NCBI GenBank assembly: GCA_030018695.1
Contig: JASEHI010000029.1
Span: forward strand, 1-32,125
Direction: 5' to 3'
DNA length: 32,125 nt
From: Anaerolineales bacterium
GTDB taxonomy: Bacteria > Chloroflexota > Anaerolineae > Anaerolineales > Villigracilaceae
Shown here: one piece after another, positions 14,009 to 21,259 of the stretch
Layout of the letters: each line of letters opens with the position of its first letter
How positions within the stretch are numbered: position 1 is the stretch's first letter
Made by a program: the position numbers and the translations under genes
The notes under the pieces: model-generated
Told to the model about the DNA's origin: nothing
What the model saw: only the letters and a program-made list of their open reading frames with translations
Databases searched by the model: none

Positions 14009-14175
14009 TTTCAGTTGAAGCAACCGTCCCGCAGGTTTTGAAAGACGGTCAAATTGGCTCAATCCAACCCTTCGACACCGTTCGTGCCGCGAACATCGGC
14101 GGCACGCCGGTGCGAGACGGCAGGCTCAGGGCAACGCCTGCGGGACGTTCTGGTCTAACTCATTTGAACGCACCC
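14009..14175. mobile_element. MITE copy 2, opposite orientation, with internal 45-nt insert
   Basis: The reverse complement matches the 1241-1374 element through CGTCCCGCAGG...CCTGCGGGACG and the core repeat. One terminal repeat is nearly intact (TGAACGCACCC ending at 14175, one A missing); the other is eroded near 14009. CTATCTCTGAG occurs on both sides (13991 and 14184), a likely trace of duplicated target. It differs from copy 1 by 45 nt inserted at 14076-14120. It lies between yggT and yggU, so it is probably transcribed. Confidence 0.75.
14076..14120. repeat. 45-nt hairpin-forming insert splitting the core repeat
   Basis: It interrupts the core between CCCTTCGA and CAGGCTCAGGG. It folds almost completely: CACCG and CGTGCCGC pair with GCGGCACG and CGGTG around loop GAACATCG. 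Copy 1 lacks it entirely. Confidence 0.8.
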
Positions 14176-14202
14176 ATATTATTCTATCTCTGAGGTGACG
14201 CG

Positions 14203-14514
14203 ATGGTCGAGCGAAAATTCGAATTACACAATGGGAAAAAGGGCGCTGCGCTGGCCGTGCGGGTCACGCCGCGCGCCAGCCGGAACGAGATTTTCGGAGT
14301 TCTAAACGATGGGACAGTCAAGATTCACCTGACCGCGCCGCCGGTGGAGGGCCAGGCGAATGAGGCCCTGCTCAAGTTCCTGTCCGATGTGCTGGGGGTA
14401 CCGGTCTCGCGGCTGGATATTGTCGCCGGAAAAACCGGACGGGATAAACTGGTCTCTGTCATAGACATGGACGCGGAGGCCGTCCACAAACGGATTGTCA
14501 AACACATGAGTTGA
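14203..14514 (+). CDS. yggU: DUF167 / YggU family protein
   Basis: A small alpha/beta protein of the DUF167 (UPF0235) family, 103 aa, function unknown. Conserved elements are LAVRVTPRASRNEIFG at the start, KIHLTAPPVEGQANEALLKF in the middle and LDIVAGKTGRDKLVSV near the end, all family signatures. The ATG at 14203 follows GAGGTGA. It ends the pgeF-yggS-yggT-yggU cluster, separated from yggT by MITE copy 2. A hairpin follows its stop. Confidence 0.93.
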   Translation: MVERKFELHNGKKGAALAVRVTPRASRNEIFGVLNDGTVKIHLTAPPVEGQANEALLKFLSDVLGVPVSRLDIVAGKTGRDKLVSVIDMDAEAVHKRIVKHMS

Positions 14515-14522
14515 TAAACAGA

Positions 14523-14548
14523 AACCCGTTTTCTTCGAGAAACCGGGA
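14523..14548 (+). terminator. Hairpin after yggU
   Basis: CCCGTTTTCTTCGAGAAACCGGG can form a stem of nine pairs with one mismatch right after the yggU stop. No U-run follows because the DUF1670 element begins at 14552; insertion may have separated the original tail. Confidence 0.4.
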
Positions 14549-14551
14549 CAG

Positions 14552-14566
14552 TGACACATGTCACCT
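14552..14566 (+). repeat. Left terminal inverted repeat of the DUF1670 element
   Basis: TGACACATGTCACCT; 14 of 15 bases match the right end in inverted orientation, with 12 contiguous. Confidence 0.8.
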
Positions 14567-14586
14567 TGCTTGCCGAGAGGGTCGGG

Positions 14587-15366
14587 TTACGACCAAGAAA
14601 TCTCGGGATGATACTTGGAGACCATTTTGGCATAGGCCTGGATGACTCCAGGCTGCATATCGATCAACTGCCCAACTTGGGCCAGCGGCGTGTGATGCGA
14701 CAAGAGCAGCTTGCCCCGTTCATAATCGCGGAGGTAGTGTCCGACGCTTTCCGGTGCATGTTGGGTCTGGCGGGCAATGGCGGCTTCGTCGAGCCCGGCT
14801 TCGTACAGGGCGACGACTTCTTCCTTGTGCGTGGGACGCATGCCCTGGTCGAAGAAATAGCCTTTGGTCGGGAGCGGCTTGCCGGTGAGTCGGCGGGCCT
14901 CGGCCAGCAACTGGCTGACCTGTACGGTGGTCAAGCCCAACATGGCAGCCAAGTCGGCCAGGGTCAGCAAGACCGAACCGTCGGAATGCTGGATGCCGTG
15001 TTCGAGGATGCGTACCAGGCGTGAGCGGAACCACTCCTGCCGCGCCGAGGCGGTGTCCGGGTGATGCGCCAGGAATTCGACATCCTCGGGCAACAGCACT
15101 GGCCAGGCCAGCGTCACCAACTCATGGTCGCCTGCACCTTGGCCGGGATGGGTCTTCCCGCCGCTGGCACGCGTACCGGTGAACACCATCCATCCGCTAC
15201 TCAGGTATTGCGGCGCGGGATAGAACTGGTTGGCCAGTTTTTGCACGTCTTCGGCCAGGGTCTCCAGAATGCGGCGGCTTCCCAACAGCCCGTAATCGCT
15301 CTCCAGCAAATGGATCAACGCCTGCTGGAAGGTGCGTTTGGCGGTGCCAACATACGCCTGGCTCAT
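14587..15366 (-). CDS. DUF1670 family HTH protein, second gene of the element
   Basis: 259 aa starting at ATG 15366, whose ATG overlaps the upstream gene's TGA as ATGA. The longer open frame above it is the antisense/shifted reading of the first gene. Sequence landmarks: FQQALIHLLESDYGLLGSRR, FYPAPQYLSSGWMVFTGTRA, HPGQGAGDHELVTLAWPVLL, then LLTLADLAAMLGLTTVQVSQ (a helix-turn-helix near residue 155), GMRPTHKEEVVALYEAGLDE and a last HTH. I assign DUF1670 from recall. It is a visible paralogue of the gene upstream: both share the DLA..L HTH, the P.(K/R)G...THK segment and the YI/YL...VQ.Y end. Probably a DNA-binding protein; no function is established. Confidence 0.75.
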   Translation of the reverse strand: MSQAYVGTAKRTFQQALIHLLESDYGLLGSRRILETLAEDVQKLANQFYPAPQYLSSGWMVFTGTRASGGKTHPGQGAGDHELVTLAWPVLLPEDVEFLAHHPDTASARQEWFRSRLVRILEHGIQHSDGSVLLTLADLAAMLGLTTVQVSQLLAEARRLTGKPLPTKGYFFDQGMRPTHKEEVVALYEAGLDEAAIARQTQHAPESVGHYLRDYERGKLLLSHHTPLAQVGQLIDMQPGVIQAYAKMVSKYHPEISWS

Positions 15367-16163
15367 TTTTGCCCCCTTTTTTCGGGTGCGGAAGCCCGAT
15401 TCAGCCGTTGCAACTGGTTTTCCAGCCGTTCCCGACAGGCCGGGCTCGCCTGTTGCCGGTAGATCGCCAGGTATTCCTGCACCAGCGGCAGACCGCTTTG
15501 TAGTAACAGGGCAATCTGGCTCTCGGCAAACCCCTGGCGATGCAACTCCACCACCTGCACAAAGGTCTTGATGTAGCGCTGGATGGAGGCCGAACAGTGA
15601 TGCGTATGCAAGGCCAGTTGGTCGTACGTCTCGCCTTGCAACCAGCGTCCGATGATCTGGGCTTTGTGGGTCTGCCCGCGTCCAATCCCTTGCAGGTTGC
15701 CTCGCGAAGGCAGGGATGCGCCTCGCTCTTGCAAATCCACAAAGTCGCGCTTGATCGTTCGCACCGACGTATGCAAGACCTGCGCCAGATCCTCCTGCGT
15801 GGCTGCCCCGCCTTGTTCCACCGCCTCGTCCAGCAAGCGCTGGAGACGAACTTGCCGCAACGCCTGACCGCCATGACGCGCCCACACTTGCCGATCCTCT
15901 GCTCCCGCATCCACCGTCCAGGTGACTTCCACCGTCGGCGTTTGGCTCAACGGCTGACCGTGTCCGCTTCCCTGGCGTACCAACACCACCCGCACCTGAC
16001 CAGGCCGCATTTTTTCTGTCCCGCCTGCCAGACAACTTTCGGCTTCTTCCAGGATGGCTTCCGCCACCTTCGGCGCATAATGGAATTCTCGTTCCAGCAC
16101 GCCCAGAAAGCGTTGCTGGGGTGTTTTCGCTTGCAAACGTTCCAGTTCGTGTTCGTTTTGCAT
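15363..16163 (-). CDS. DUF1670-like HTH protein, first gene of the element
   Basis: 266 aa beginning at ATG 16163, with a good ribosome site (GAGGTGA about 4 nt upstream) and a perfect TATAAT at 16185-16180. The N-terminal third (QRFLGVLEREFHYAPKVAEA) is helical. The middle contains VRVVLVRQGSGHGQPLSQTP and EVTWTVDAGAED. The C-terminal half has three HTH-like units: QEDLAQVLHTSVRTIKRDFV (about 124-143), THKAQIIGRWLQGETYDQLA and FAESQIALLLQSGLPLVQEY. It is homologous along its length to the downstream gene, which suggests a heterodimer encoded by the element. No DDE, HUH or recombinase signature was recognised. Confidence 0.75.
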   Translation of the reverse strand: MQNEHELERLQAKTPQQRFLGVLEREFHYAPKVAEAILEEAESCLAGGTEKMRPGQVRVVLVRQGSGHGQPLSQTPTVEVTWTVDAGAEDRQVWARHGGQALRQVRLQRLLDEAVEQGGAATQEDLAQVLHTSVRTIKRDFVDLQERGASLPSRGNLQGIGRGQTHKAQIIGRWLQGETYDQLALHTHHCSASIQRYIKTFVQVVELHRQGFAESQIALLLQSGLPLVQEYLAIYRQQASPACRERLENQLQRLNRASAPEKRGQK

Positions 16164-16179
16164 CTGTCACCTCGTTTCG

Positions 16180-16185
16180 ATTATA
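16180..16185 (-). promoter_or_regulatory. -10 box of the DUF1670 gene pair
   Basis: TATAAT on the minus strand lies 17 nt before the start codon. A stem GCGGC-AAG-GCCGC (16186-16198) sits directly upstream, between the -10 box and the terminal repeat, where a -35 box or an operator would lie. No good -35 match is visible. Confidence 0.5.
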
Positions 16186-16205
16186 GCGGCCTTGCCGCTT
16201 AGGGG

Positions 16206-16220
16206 AGGTGACATGTGACA
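16206..16220 (-). repeat. Right terminal inverted repeat of the DUF1670 element
   Basis: AGGTGACATGTGACA on the plus strand, the inverted partner of 14552-14566. Confidence 0.8.
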
Positions 16221-16243
16221 CCATATAGGTTTCTAACTTGGAG

Positions 16244-16278
16244 CCTGCCTGGCCCTGGCGGGCTGGGCCAGGGTAGGC
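16244..16278 (-). terminator. GC-rich hairpin downstream of groL
   Basis: CCTGGCCC (16248-16255) pairs with GGGCCAGG (16265-16272), extended by further GC pairs. It lies about 20 nt past the groL stop. It lacks a T-tract, so intrinsic termination is uncertain. Confidence 0.45.
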
Positions 16279-16298
16279 CACCACTATCTGGATTTTAT

Positions 16299-17939
16299 TT
16301 AGTAGTCCATCCCGCCGCCGGGGGGCATCGAGGGACCTTTTTCTTTCTCAGGGATATCGGTGATCAGGCATTCGGTGGTCAGGATCATCGCCGCGATGGA
16401 GGCGGCATTCTCGAGGGCGCCGCGCACGACTTTGAGCGGGTCAATAATGCCGGCCTTGACCATATCCACGTATTCGCCAGTGATGACGTCGTATCCGATA
16501 TTCTTGTTGGCCTTTTCTTTTGCCATGCGGCGGACATTCTCGATGATGACCGCGCCATCCTGTCCGGCGTTCTCAGCCAGTTTTCGAATGGGGGCCTCGA
16601 GCGCCTTGCGGACGATGGAGACTCCGATGGCTTCCTCTTCGCCGGTCATCTTGACTTTGTCCAGCGAGGAGACGGCATTGATGAAGACGATCTCGCCGCC
16701 GGGGACAATACCTTCCTCGATGGCCGCGCGCGTGGCGGAGAGGGCATCCTCGACGCGATGCTTCTTCTCTTTCAGCTCGGTCTCGGTCGCCGCGCCGACG
16801 CGGATAATGGCAACACCGCCGGAGAGTTTGGCCAGGCGTTCCTGGAGTTTCTCCTTGTCGTAGTCGCTGGTGCTCTTGTCAATCTCGACGCGGATCTGGT
16901 CAATACGACCCTTGATGGCAGCCGAATCTCCCTTGCCGCCGATGAGGGTGGTGTTGTCCTTGTCGGAAACGACTTTCTCGGCCCGGCCCAGGTCCTGGAC
17001 GGTGGCTGTTTCCAGCTTGCGGCCGGTTTCTTCGGAGATGACCTGTCCGCCGGTCAGGACGGCAATATCCTGCATCATCGCCTTGCGGCGGTCGCCGAAG
17101 CCGGGGGCTTTGATGGCCAGCACGTTCAACATGCCGCGCAGCTTGTTGAGGACGAGCGTCGCCAGGGCTTCGCCATCCACATCTTCGGCGATGATGACCA
17201 GTTCGCGCTTGCCAATCTGGACGAGCTTCTCGAGCAGGGGGACTATATCCTGGGCGGCAGAAATTTTCTTATCGTAGATCAGGATGTAGGGTTCGGCGAT
17301 GACCGTCTCCATGTGTTCGGGGTCGGTGATGAAATAGGGCGAGATGTAGCCGCGGTCGAATTGCATGCCCTCGACGTATTCGGTCTCGAATTGCAATGAC
17401 TTGGATTCTTCGACGGTGATGACGCCGTCTTTGCCGACCTTGTCCATCACGTCGGCAATCAGGTTGCCGATTTCAGGGTCAGCCGCGGAGTTGGTGGCGA
17501 CTGAGGCGATTTCTTCTTTCGTCTCGATCTTCTGCGACATCTTGCGCAGCGCCTCGACGACCGCATCCGTGCCCTGCTTGATGCCCAGCTTCAGGCGCAT
17601 CGGATTGGAACCCGCGGCCAGGTTCTTCAGGCCTTCGGTCACGATGGCGTGCGCCAGGATGGTCGAGGTGGTGGTGCCGTCGCCGGCGATGTCATTGGTT
17701 TTGGTGGCGGCTTCCTTGAGCAGTTGCGCGCCCATGTTCTCGAAGGGGTCTGCGAGTTCGATTTCCTTGGCCACCGTCACGCCGTCATGGGTGATGGTGG
17801 GGGAGCCGAACTTGCGGTCCAGCGAGACATTGCGGCCTTTGGGTCCCAGCGTGGTGGCGACAGCGTTGGCAAGGATGTCAATACCATTCTTGAGCCGCCG
17901 GCGCGCGTCTTCGGAAAAAACGAGTTGTTTTGCTGCCAT
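16299..17939 (-). CDS. groL: GroEL chaperonin (60 kDa)
   Basis: GroEL forms the ATP-driven double ring that folds proteins together with GroES. The 546-aa length is standard. Motifs: [10 protein letters not shown] (about 30), the ATP-binding [14 protein letters not shown] (about 86-99), [40 protein letters not shown], and [20 protein letters not shown] near residue 400. The C-terminus is [12 protein letters not shown], a short glycine/methionine tail ending MDY rather than the usual GGM repeats. It is transcribed after groS with a 30-nt gap, and shares the CIRCE-controlled promoter upstream of groS. The DUF1670 element lies just beyond its 3' hairpin. Confidence 0.98.
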   Translation of the reverse strand: MAAKQLVFSEDARRRLKNGIDILANAVATTLGPKGRNVSLDRKFGSPTITHDGVTVAKEIELADPFENMGAQLLKEAATKTNDIAGDGTTTSTILAHAIVTEGLKNLAAGSNPMRLKLGIKQGTDAVVEALRKMSQKIETKEEIASVATNSAADPEIGNLIADVMDKVGKDGVITVEESKSLQFETEYVEGMQFDRGYISPYFITDPEHMETVIAEPYILIYDKKISAAQDIVPLLEKLVQIGKRELVIIAEDVDGEALATLVLNKLRGMLNVLAIKAPGFGDRRKAMMQDIAVLTGGQVISEETGRKLETATVQDLGRAEKVVSDKDNTTLIGGKGDSAAIKGRIDQIRVEIDKSTSDYDKEKLQERLAKLSGGVAIIRVGAATETELKEKKHRVEDALSATRAAIEEGIVPGGEIVFINAVSSLDKVKMTGEEEAIGVSIVRKALEAPIRKLAENAGQDGAVIIENVRRMAKEKANKNIGYDVITGEYVDMVKAGIIDPLKVVRGALENAASIAAMILTTECLITDIPEKEKGPSMPPGGGMDY

Positions 17940-17969
17940 AATTCAATTCCTCCAGTTACATTTCAGGGA

Positions 17970-18269
17970 TTACTTGCTTTCGATAATAGCCAGCAGGTCG
18001 CTCTCACGCAGGATGAGCAGCTTCTTGCCGTCAATCTTGAACTCGGTGCCAGAGTACTTGGCGAAGAGAACTTTATCGCCAGCGGCCACATCCATTGGGA
18101 TGCGATCGCCGTCTTCGTCGCGGTCGCCGGGGCCGACGGACAGGACGAAGCCCTGTTGGGGCTTTTCCTTGGCCGTTTCGGGAATCACGATGCCGCCCGC
18201 AGTGATTTCTTCCTGCTCGAGGGGTTCCACCACGACACGGTTGCCGAGGGGTTTGAGAGATAGTGCCAT
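17970..18269 (-). CDS. groS: GroES co-chaperonin (10 kDa)
   Basis: GroES caps the GroEL ring as a heptamer. The 99-aa protein has [20 protein letters not shown] at the start and the mobile loop ending [16 protein letters not shown]. It then has [10 protein letters not shown], a D/E-rich region, and [20 protein letters not shown] with [10 protein letters not shown] at the end, all family signatures. A good ribosome site (GGAGG) precedes the ATG. First gene of the groSL operon, under CIRCE. Confidence 0.98.
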   Translation of the reverse strand: MALSLKPLGNRVVVEPLEQEEITAGGIVIPETAKEKPQQGFVLSVGPGDRDEDGDRIPMDVAAGDKVLFAKYSGTEFKIDGKKLLILRESDLLAIIESK

Positions 18270-18305
18270 AATTATTAGCCTCCTGTAATACTTGGTTTCA
18301 GCAAT

Positions 18306-18332
18306 TTAGCACTCGTTGTTGTCGAGTGCTAA
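18306..18332. promoter_or_regulatory. CIRCE operator (HrcA binding site)
   Basis: TTAGCACTC, 9-nt spacer GTTGTTGTC, GAGTGCTAA: a perfect CIRCE inverted repeat between the groS promoter and start. It predicts repression by HrcA and induction by heat or misfolded protein. Confidence 0.97.
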
Positions 18333-18337
18333 AAACT

Positions 18338-18366
18338 ATCATACTTGTCTTCGAGGCACACGTCAA
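18338..18366 (-). promoter_or_regulatory. groSL promoter
   Basis: On the minus strand TTGACG (18366-18361), exactly 17 nt, TATGAT (18343-18338). The start point would fall at the edge of the CIRCE element, the classic arrangement. Confidence 0.85.
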
Positions 18367-18407
18367 GGGAGAAAAGCAAGTTTTAACGAAATTCTGATAT
18401 TCACCCC

Positions 18408-18491
18408 AGCCCCCCTCTGTCCCCCCATTTCTGCCTGCGCCAGTGCCGCAGGCACAGGTGAACTACGGAATGGGGGGATGAAAGGGGGGCT
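18408..18491 (-). terminator. Large nested palindrome downstream of the TPR genes
   Basis: AGCCCCCCT (18408) pairs with AGGGGGGCT (18483-18491), and CCCCCCATT (18421) with AATGGGGGG (18469). Inside is another hairpin, GCCTGCG-CCAGTGC-CGCAGGC. It overlaps the stop codon of the second TPR gene. It may terminate the TPR transcript before the groS promoter. Its nested build recalls the palindromic insert at 14076-14120. Confidence 0.55.
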
Positions 18492-19899
18492 ACGGCCTCG
18501 GCGTGGGCAGCGGCGTTGGGGTAAAGTAAGGCGTAGGCGTCTGGGCCAGGGATTGGGCCAGCGAGAGGCAAATCTGCTCACCGGCGTCCACAATGCTGGC
18601 AATGGTCGCGTCTCCGCCGAAGTCAGCGCGCACCTGGCCGAGAACAATTATCGCCTCCGGGCAGTAGTTCTGCTGCGGGCGGCTGAGGGCCGCCAGAACT
18701 GAGCCGTAGGTATAATAATAGACGACCGTGCGCGGCGAGAGCGCCTGGGCTTGCACCTCCACACCGACTTGATTTGCAGCGCAATCACTGCCGAAGCGCG
18801 CCTGGCAGGATTCATTGGCGGAGCAGCCGCGAACCGCACATTTCAGCGCCGGGATGGAGCCTTCGTAGTTGCGGGATTTAAAATAAATGATGCCCAGTTG
18901 ACCGTAGATATCCGCGTTGGCGGGGTCAAACTCGAGCGCCTTCTTGATATTCAGCGCGGCGGTGAAGAAATCGCCTTGCTGGGAGTAGGTCTTGGCGATG
19001 GCAATGTATGGGATCGGATCCTTGATTCCCAGTTGTTTATTCAAATTTGCGGCCTGGGCGAAATATTCCAGGGCGTTATCATAGAGATCATCCCGCTCGC
19101 CTTTGAGTGTGCTTTCAAAGGCAAGCCGCCGGTAATTAGCGCCCACAGAAATGTAGAGGAAAGTCAGGTTAGGGTTGATCCGGATGGCCTCCTTATACGC
19201 CTCGATTGCCTGGTTATACCGTCCAGTGGATTCGAGCACGTAGGCGTAGACGCGGTGCACATCCATGAGGCTCGAGTCGCGCTGAACGGCTTGGAGAATG
19301 ACCTGCTCGGCTTGCGGCCATTTTTGCATGTCCACCAGGATTTCGGCATAGAAGGCCAGCGCCAGGACATTCTGGTTATCCAATTGCAGGGCACGGACGG
19401 CTGCCCGCTCGGCCTCGAGCAGCAAGGCTTGATCTCCATTGTTGGCGGAAGAGTTCCAATCCAGCACTAAGGCACGGATGGCGTGGATGGAGCTGTCGTC
19501 AGGAGCCAGGGCAACAGCCTGGTCGATCGAATCCAGGGCTTCCTTCAGGCGTTGTCTGCGCTGGGCGTCGGTGGTCAAAAGGTTGGATGAATAGGTTTGG
19601 ATGCGGGCCAGCTTCGCCCAGGCCTCGGGATTGGACGGTTCAACCTGGGTGGCCTCCTGGTAAGCAGTGATGGCATCTTCGAGCTTGCCGGCCGCGAAGG
19701 AGGCATCCCCTTCCAGGGCGAAGGAGTGTACCGTGCGTGTGGAGGTGGGAGTTGGCAAGAAAGGACGTTCGATAACCCCCTTATCCACCTGGCCGGTAAA
19801 CCAGGCAAGGATCAGGACCAGAACGACCAGGGCGAAGACGCGGTAAAGGTTGGAGCGCCGCTGTTGGTGGAAGAGCTGACGACGCGGCATCACGTTCAT
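18490..19899 (-). CDS. Membrane-anchored TPR protein (second of a pair)
   Basis: 469 aa from the ATG at 19899, which overlaps the upstream gene's TGA as ATGA; an in-frame ATG 24 codons earlier lies inside that gene. After a basic start (MPRRQLFHQQRRSN) comes one membrane helix (VFALVVLVLILAWFTG). A Thr/Pro linker (FLPTPTSTRTV) and a series of TPR-like helical repeats follow. Examples are DASFAAGKLEDAITAYQEAT, LDSIDQAVALAPDDSSIHAI, YNQAIEAYKEAIRINPNLTF and ALNIKKALEFDPANADIYGQ. The C-terminus is again Thr/Pro-rich (TPTPYFTPTPLPTPRP). A cysteine-rich patch (CAVRGCSANESC) lies before the end. It is probably an extracytoplasmic scaffold; the partner is unknown. Paralogous to the gene upstream. 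Confidence 0.85.
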   Translation of the reverse strand: MNVMPRRQLFHQQRRSNLYRVFALVVLVLILAWFTGQVDKGVIERPFLPTPTSTRTVHSFALEGDASFAAGKLEDAITAYQEATQVEPSNPEAWAKLARIQTYSSNLLTTDAQRRQRLKEALDSIDQAVALAPDDSSIHAIRALVLDWNSSANNGDQALLLEAERAAVRALQLDNQNVLALAFYAEILVDMQKWPQAEQVILQAVQRDSSLMDVHRVYAYVLESTGRYNQAIEAYKEAIRINPNLTFLYISVGANYRRLAFESTLKGERDDLYDNALEYFAQAANLNKQLGIKDPIPYIAIAKTYSQQGDFFTAALNIKKALEFDPANADIYGQLGIIYFKSRNYEGSIPALKCAVRGCSANESCQARFGSDCAANQVGVEVQAQALSPRTVVYYYTYGSVLAALSRPQQNYCPEAIIVLGQVRADFGGDATIASIVDAGEQICLSLAQSLAQTPTPYFTPTPLPTPRP

Positions 19900-21170
19900 G
19901 GCGTGGGGGTGATTCCCGGGGTCGCCGTTGGCTGGGGGATTGGGGAGGGCGTCAGGAGATTGTTCTGGCAAATGCGCATGCTTTCATGGGCGTTATAAAC
20001 GGCGGTATCGTCTGTCGGTACGCTCCCCAGGATCAGTTGCGCAACAGGCAACACCTCGCCGCAGCGGTTCATGCGCGCCAGTACAAGGGCGTAGATGAAG
20101 TAATATTCCGTCAGGCGAGGGTCGCTTCCGGTCAACGAGAGTGGCTTTATCGGCTGGTTGTCTTCGCTGACGCCACCGTTGATGGCCAGGGATAGCTGCA
20201 CGATCGCTTCCGGCCACTGCAGGTTGCGGTAGAGCATCACGCCCCAGTTGCCGCGCAAGTAAGGATCGGTAGGCGCGACCTTGACAGCCTGTTCGGCATA
20301 CTGCGCGGCCTTGGCGTCCTCGCGCACCGCAGCGTAAGCGCGCGAGGTATACAGGAAAGGTGTGGGATCGGATGGGTTAAGCGTGTTGGCGAGGGTGAAT
20401 TCCGCGATCGCTTTGTCCAAAACCCCCATGGCTCTGTAAGTACGTCCGAGGGCCAGGTGCAGGTCAGCGATGTTGCCATTGATGGCGATGGCAGCCTGAT
20501 ATTCCTGCACCGCTTGCTCGCGGTTGTCGGTGATCTCCAGAATAAACGCCCGCGCGCGGCGTGCTTCGAGTGAGTTGGGCGCCAGTGTGGTTGCGACTCG
20601 GGATGCCTCCCCAGCGAGTGTGATGGCGTCGAATGGCCCGCTGTTATCGAGAAACATGTTCCCCAGCAATTCGGCGTAATAGGCGTGGGCGAGGCCGTTG
20701 TTGGAGTCGAGTTCCAGGGCGCGTTTGATGGCGGCCTCGGCCGCCAGATAATCTTTATCCGGCGTCAGCGCCCAGCCGCGCACTGCGTGAGCCATCGAAT
20801 TATTCGGGTTCAGAAGCAGGGCGTTCTCGGCATTTTTTTGAGCATCCTTGTAATGCCCGGCAAAGACCTGGACGCGCGCCAGGGCAATGTAGATCGCCGG
20901 GTCATCCGGTTTGATGCGGATGACTTCTTGATAAACTGCAATGGCCTGCAGTAGTTTGCCCTGGTTGAAAAGGCCTTCCGCGTCGGTCAGGTATGATTCT
21001 GGCTCGCGGGTGGCGGTGGCGGTCGGGACGAACGGCGGCGGCACGCCAGGCACCACCACCTGGTTAATATAAACCGCGATTGCAACCAGCAGCAGCAGGA
21101 GGAGGATACGAAAAACATTGATTGGCTGCCGCCGGCGCTTCATACTCCATTTCGAACCTCGTAGATACAT
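19896..21170 (-). CDS. Membrane-anchored TPR protein (first of a pair)
   Basis: Up to 424 aa: a basic N-terminus (MKRRRQPINV), one membrane helix (FRILLLLLLVAIAVYINQVV), a Pro/Thr linker (PPPFVPTATATREP) and TPR-like repeats. Examples are GLFNQGKLLQAIAVYQEVIR, YKDAQKNAENALLLNPNNSM and LDKAIAEFTLANTLNPSDPT. The C-terminus is a Thr/Pro tail. Start choice is open. ATG 21170 falls at the predicted transcription start (leaderless). ATG 21143, nine codons in, has GAGG 13 nt upstream. It overlaps the next TPR gene by 4 nt, so the two are a translationally coupled pair. Same domain order in both suggests duplication; they may form one surface complex. Confidence 0.85.
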   Translation of the reverse strand: MYLRGSKWSMKRRRQPINVFRILLLLLLVAIAVYINQVVVPGVPPPFVPTATATREPESYLTDAEGLFNQGKLLQAIAVYQEVIRIKPDDPAIYIALARVQVFAGHYKDAQKNAENALLLNPNNSMAHAVRGWALTPDKDYLAAEAAIKRALELDSNNGLAHAYYAELLGNMFLDNSGPFDAITLAGEASRVATTLAPNSLEARRARAFILEITDNREQAVQEYQAAIAINGNIADLHLALGRTYRAMGVLDKAIAEFTLANTLNPSDPTPFLYTSRAYAAVREDAKAAQYAEQAVKVAPTDPYLRGNWGVMLYRNLQWPEAIVQLSLAINGGVSEDNQPIKPLSLTGSDPRLTEYYFIYALVLARMNRCGEVLPVAQLILGSVPTDDTAVYNAHESMRICQNNLLTPSPIPQPTATPGITPTP

Positions 21171-21176
21171 AGTGTC

Positions 21177-21206
21177 ATCTTACCATTGCCTGTTAATGCG
21201 CGTCAA
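21177..21206 (-). promoter_or_regulatory. Promoter of the TPR gene pair
   Basis: Minus strand TTGACG (21206-21201), 18 nt, TAAGAT (21182-21177). The predicted start is at about 21170, on or next to the first ATG. Confidence 0.6.
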
Positions 21207-21244
21207 GGCGACTTACGTTAGCACTATTGCGTTTTTTCCTCTTG

Positions 21245-21253
21245 TGCTAGAAT
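21245..21253 (+). promoter_or_regulatory. Extended -10 promoter of trmD
   Basis: TGCTAGAAT is an extended -10 (TGnTATAAT-like). The predicted start coincides with the trmD ATG at 21260, so the message may be leaderless. No clear -35 box. Confidence 0.5.
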
Positions 21254-21259
21254 GGGGAC

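Larger units (their letters stand above)
14552..16220 (-). mobile_element. Two-gene DUF1670 element with terminal inverted repeats (1669 bp)
   Basis: The ends are TGACACATGTCACCT (14552-14566) and its reverse complement with one mismatch (16206-16220). Between them are only two overlapping minus-strand genes. The left gene stops 20 nt from one repeat; the right gene starts about 43 nt from the other. This is the compact architecture of an insertion sequence, inserted between yggU and groL. I recognise no transposase catalytic motif and see no clear target duplication. That it is mobile is inference. Confidence 0.65.

Noticed and set aside
14587-16284. Single long minus-strand open frame of 565 codons across the DUF1670 element
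   Set aside because: Only its last 259 codons (from 15366) are protein-like. The upstream part is a shifted reading of the first DUF1670 gene, which has its own start, ribosome site and family-like sequence.
16299-18288. Plus-strand frames opposite groL and groS
   Set aside because: Complement frames of strongly conserved chaperonin genes; serine-rich composition typical of shadows.
18408-18491. Possible MITE
   Set aside because: The palindrome is clear, but no target duplication or second full copy is seen in the window, so it is listed as a hairpin/terminator instead.
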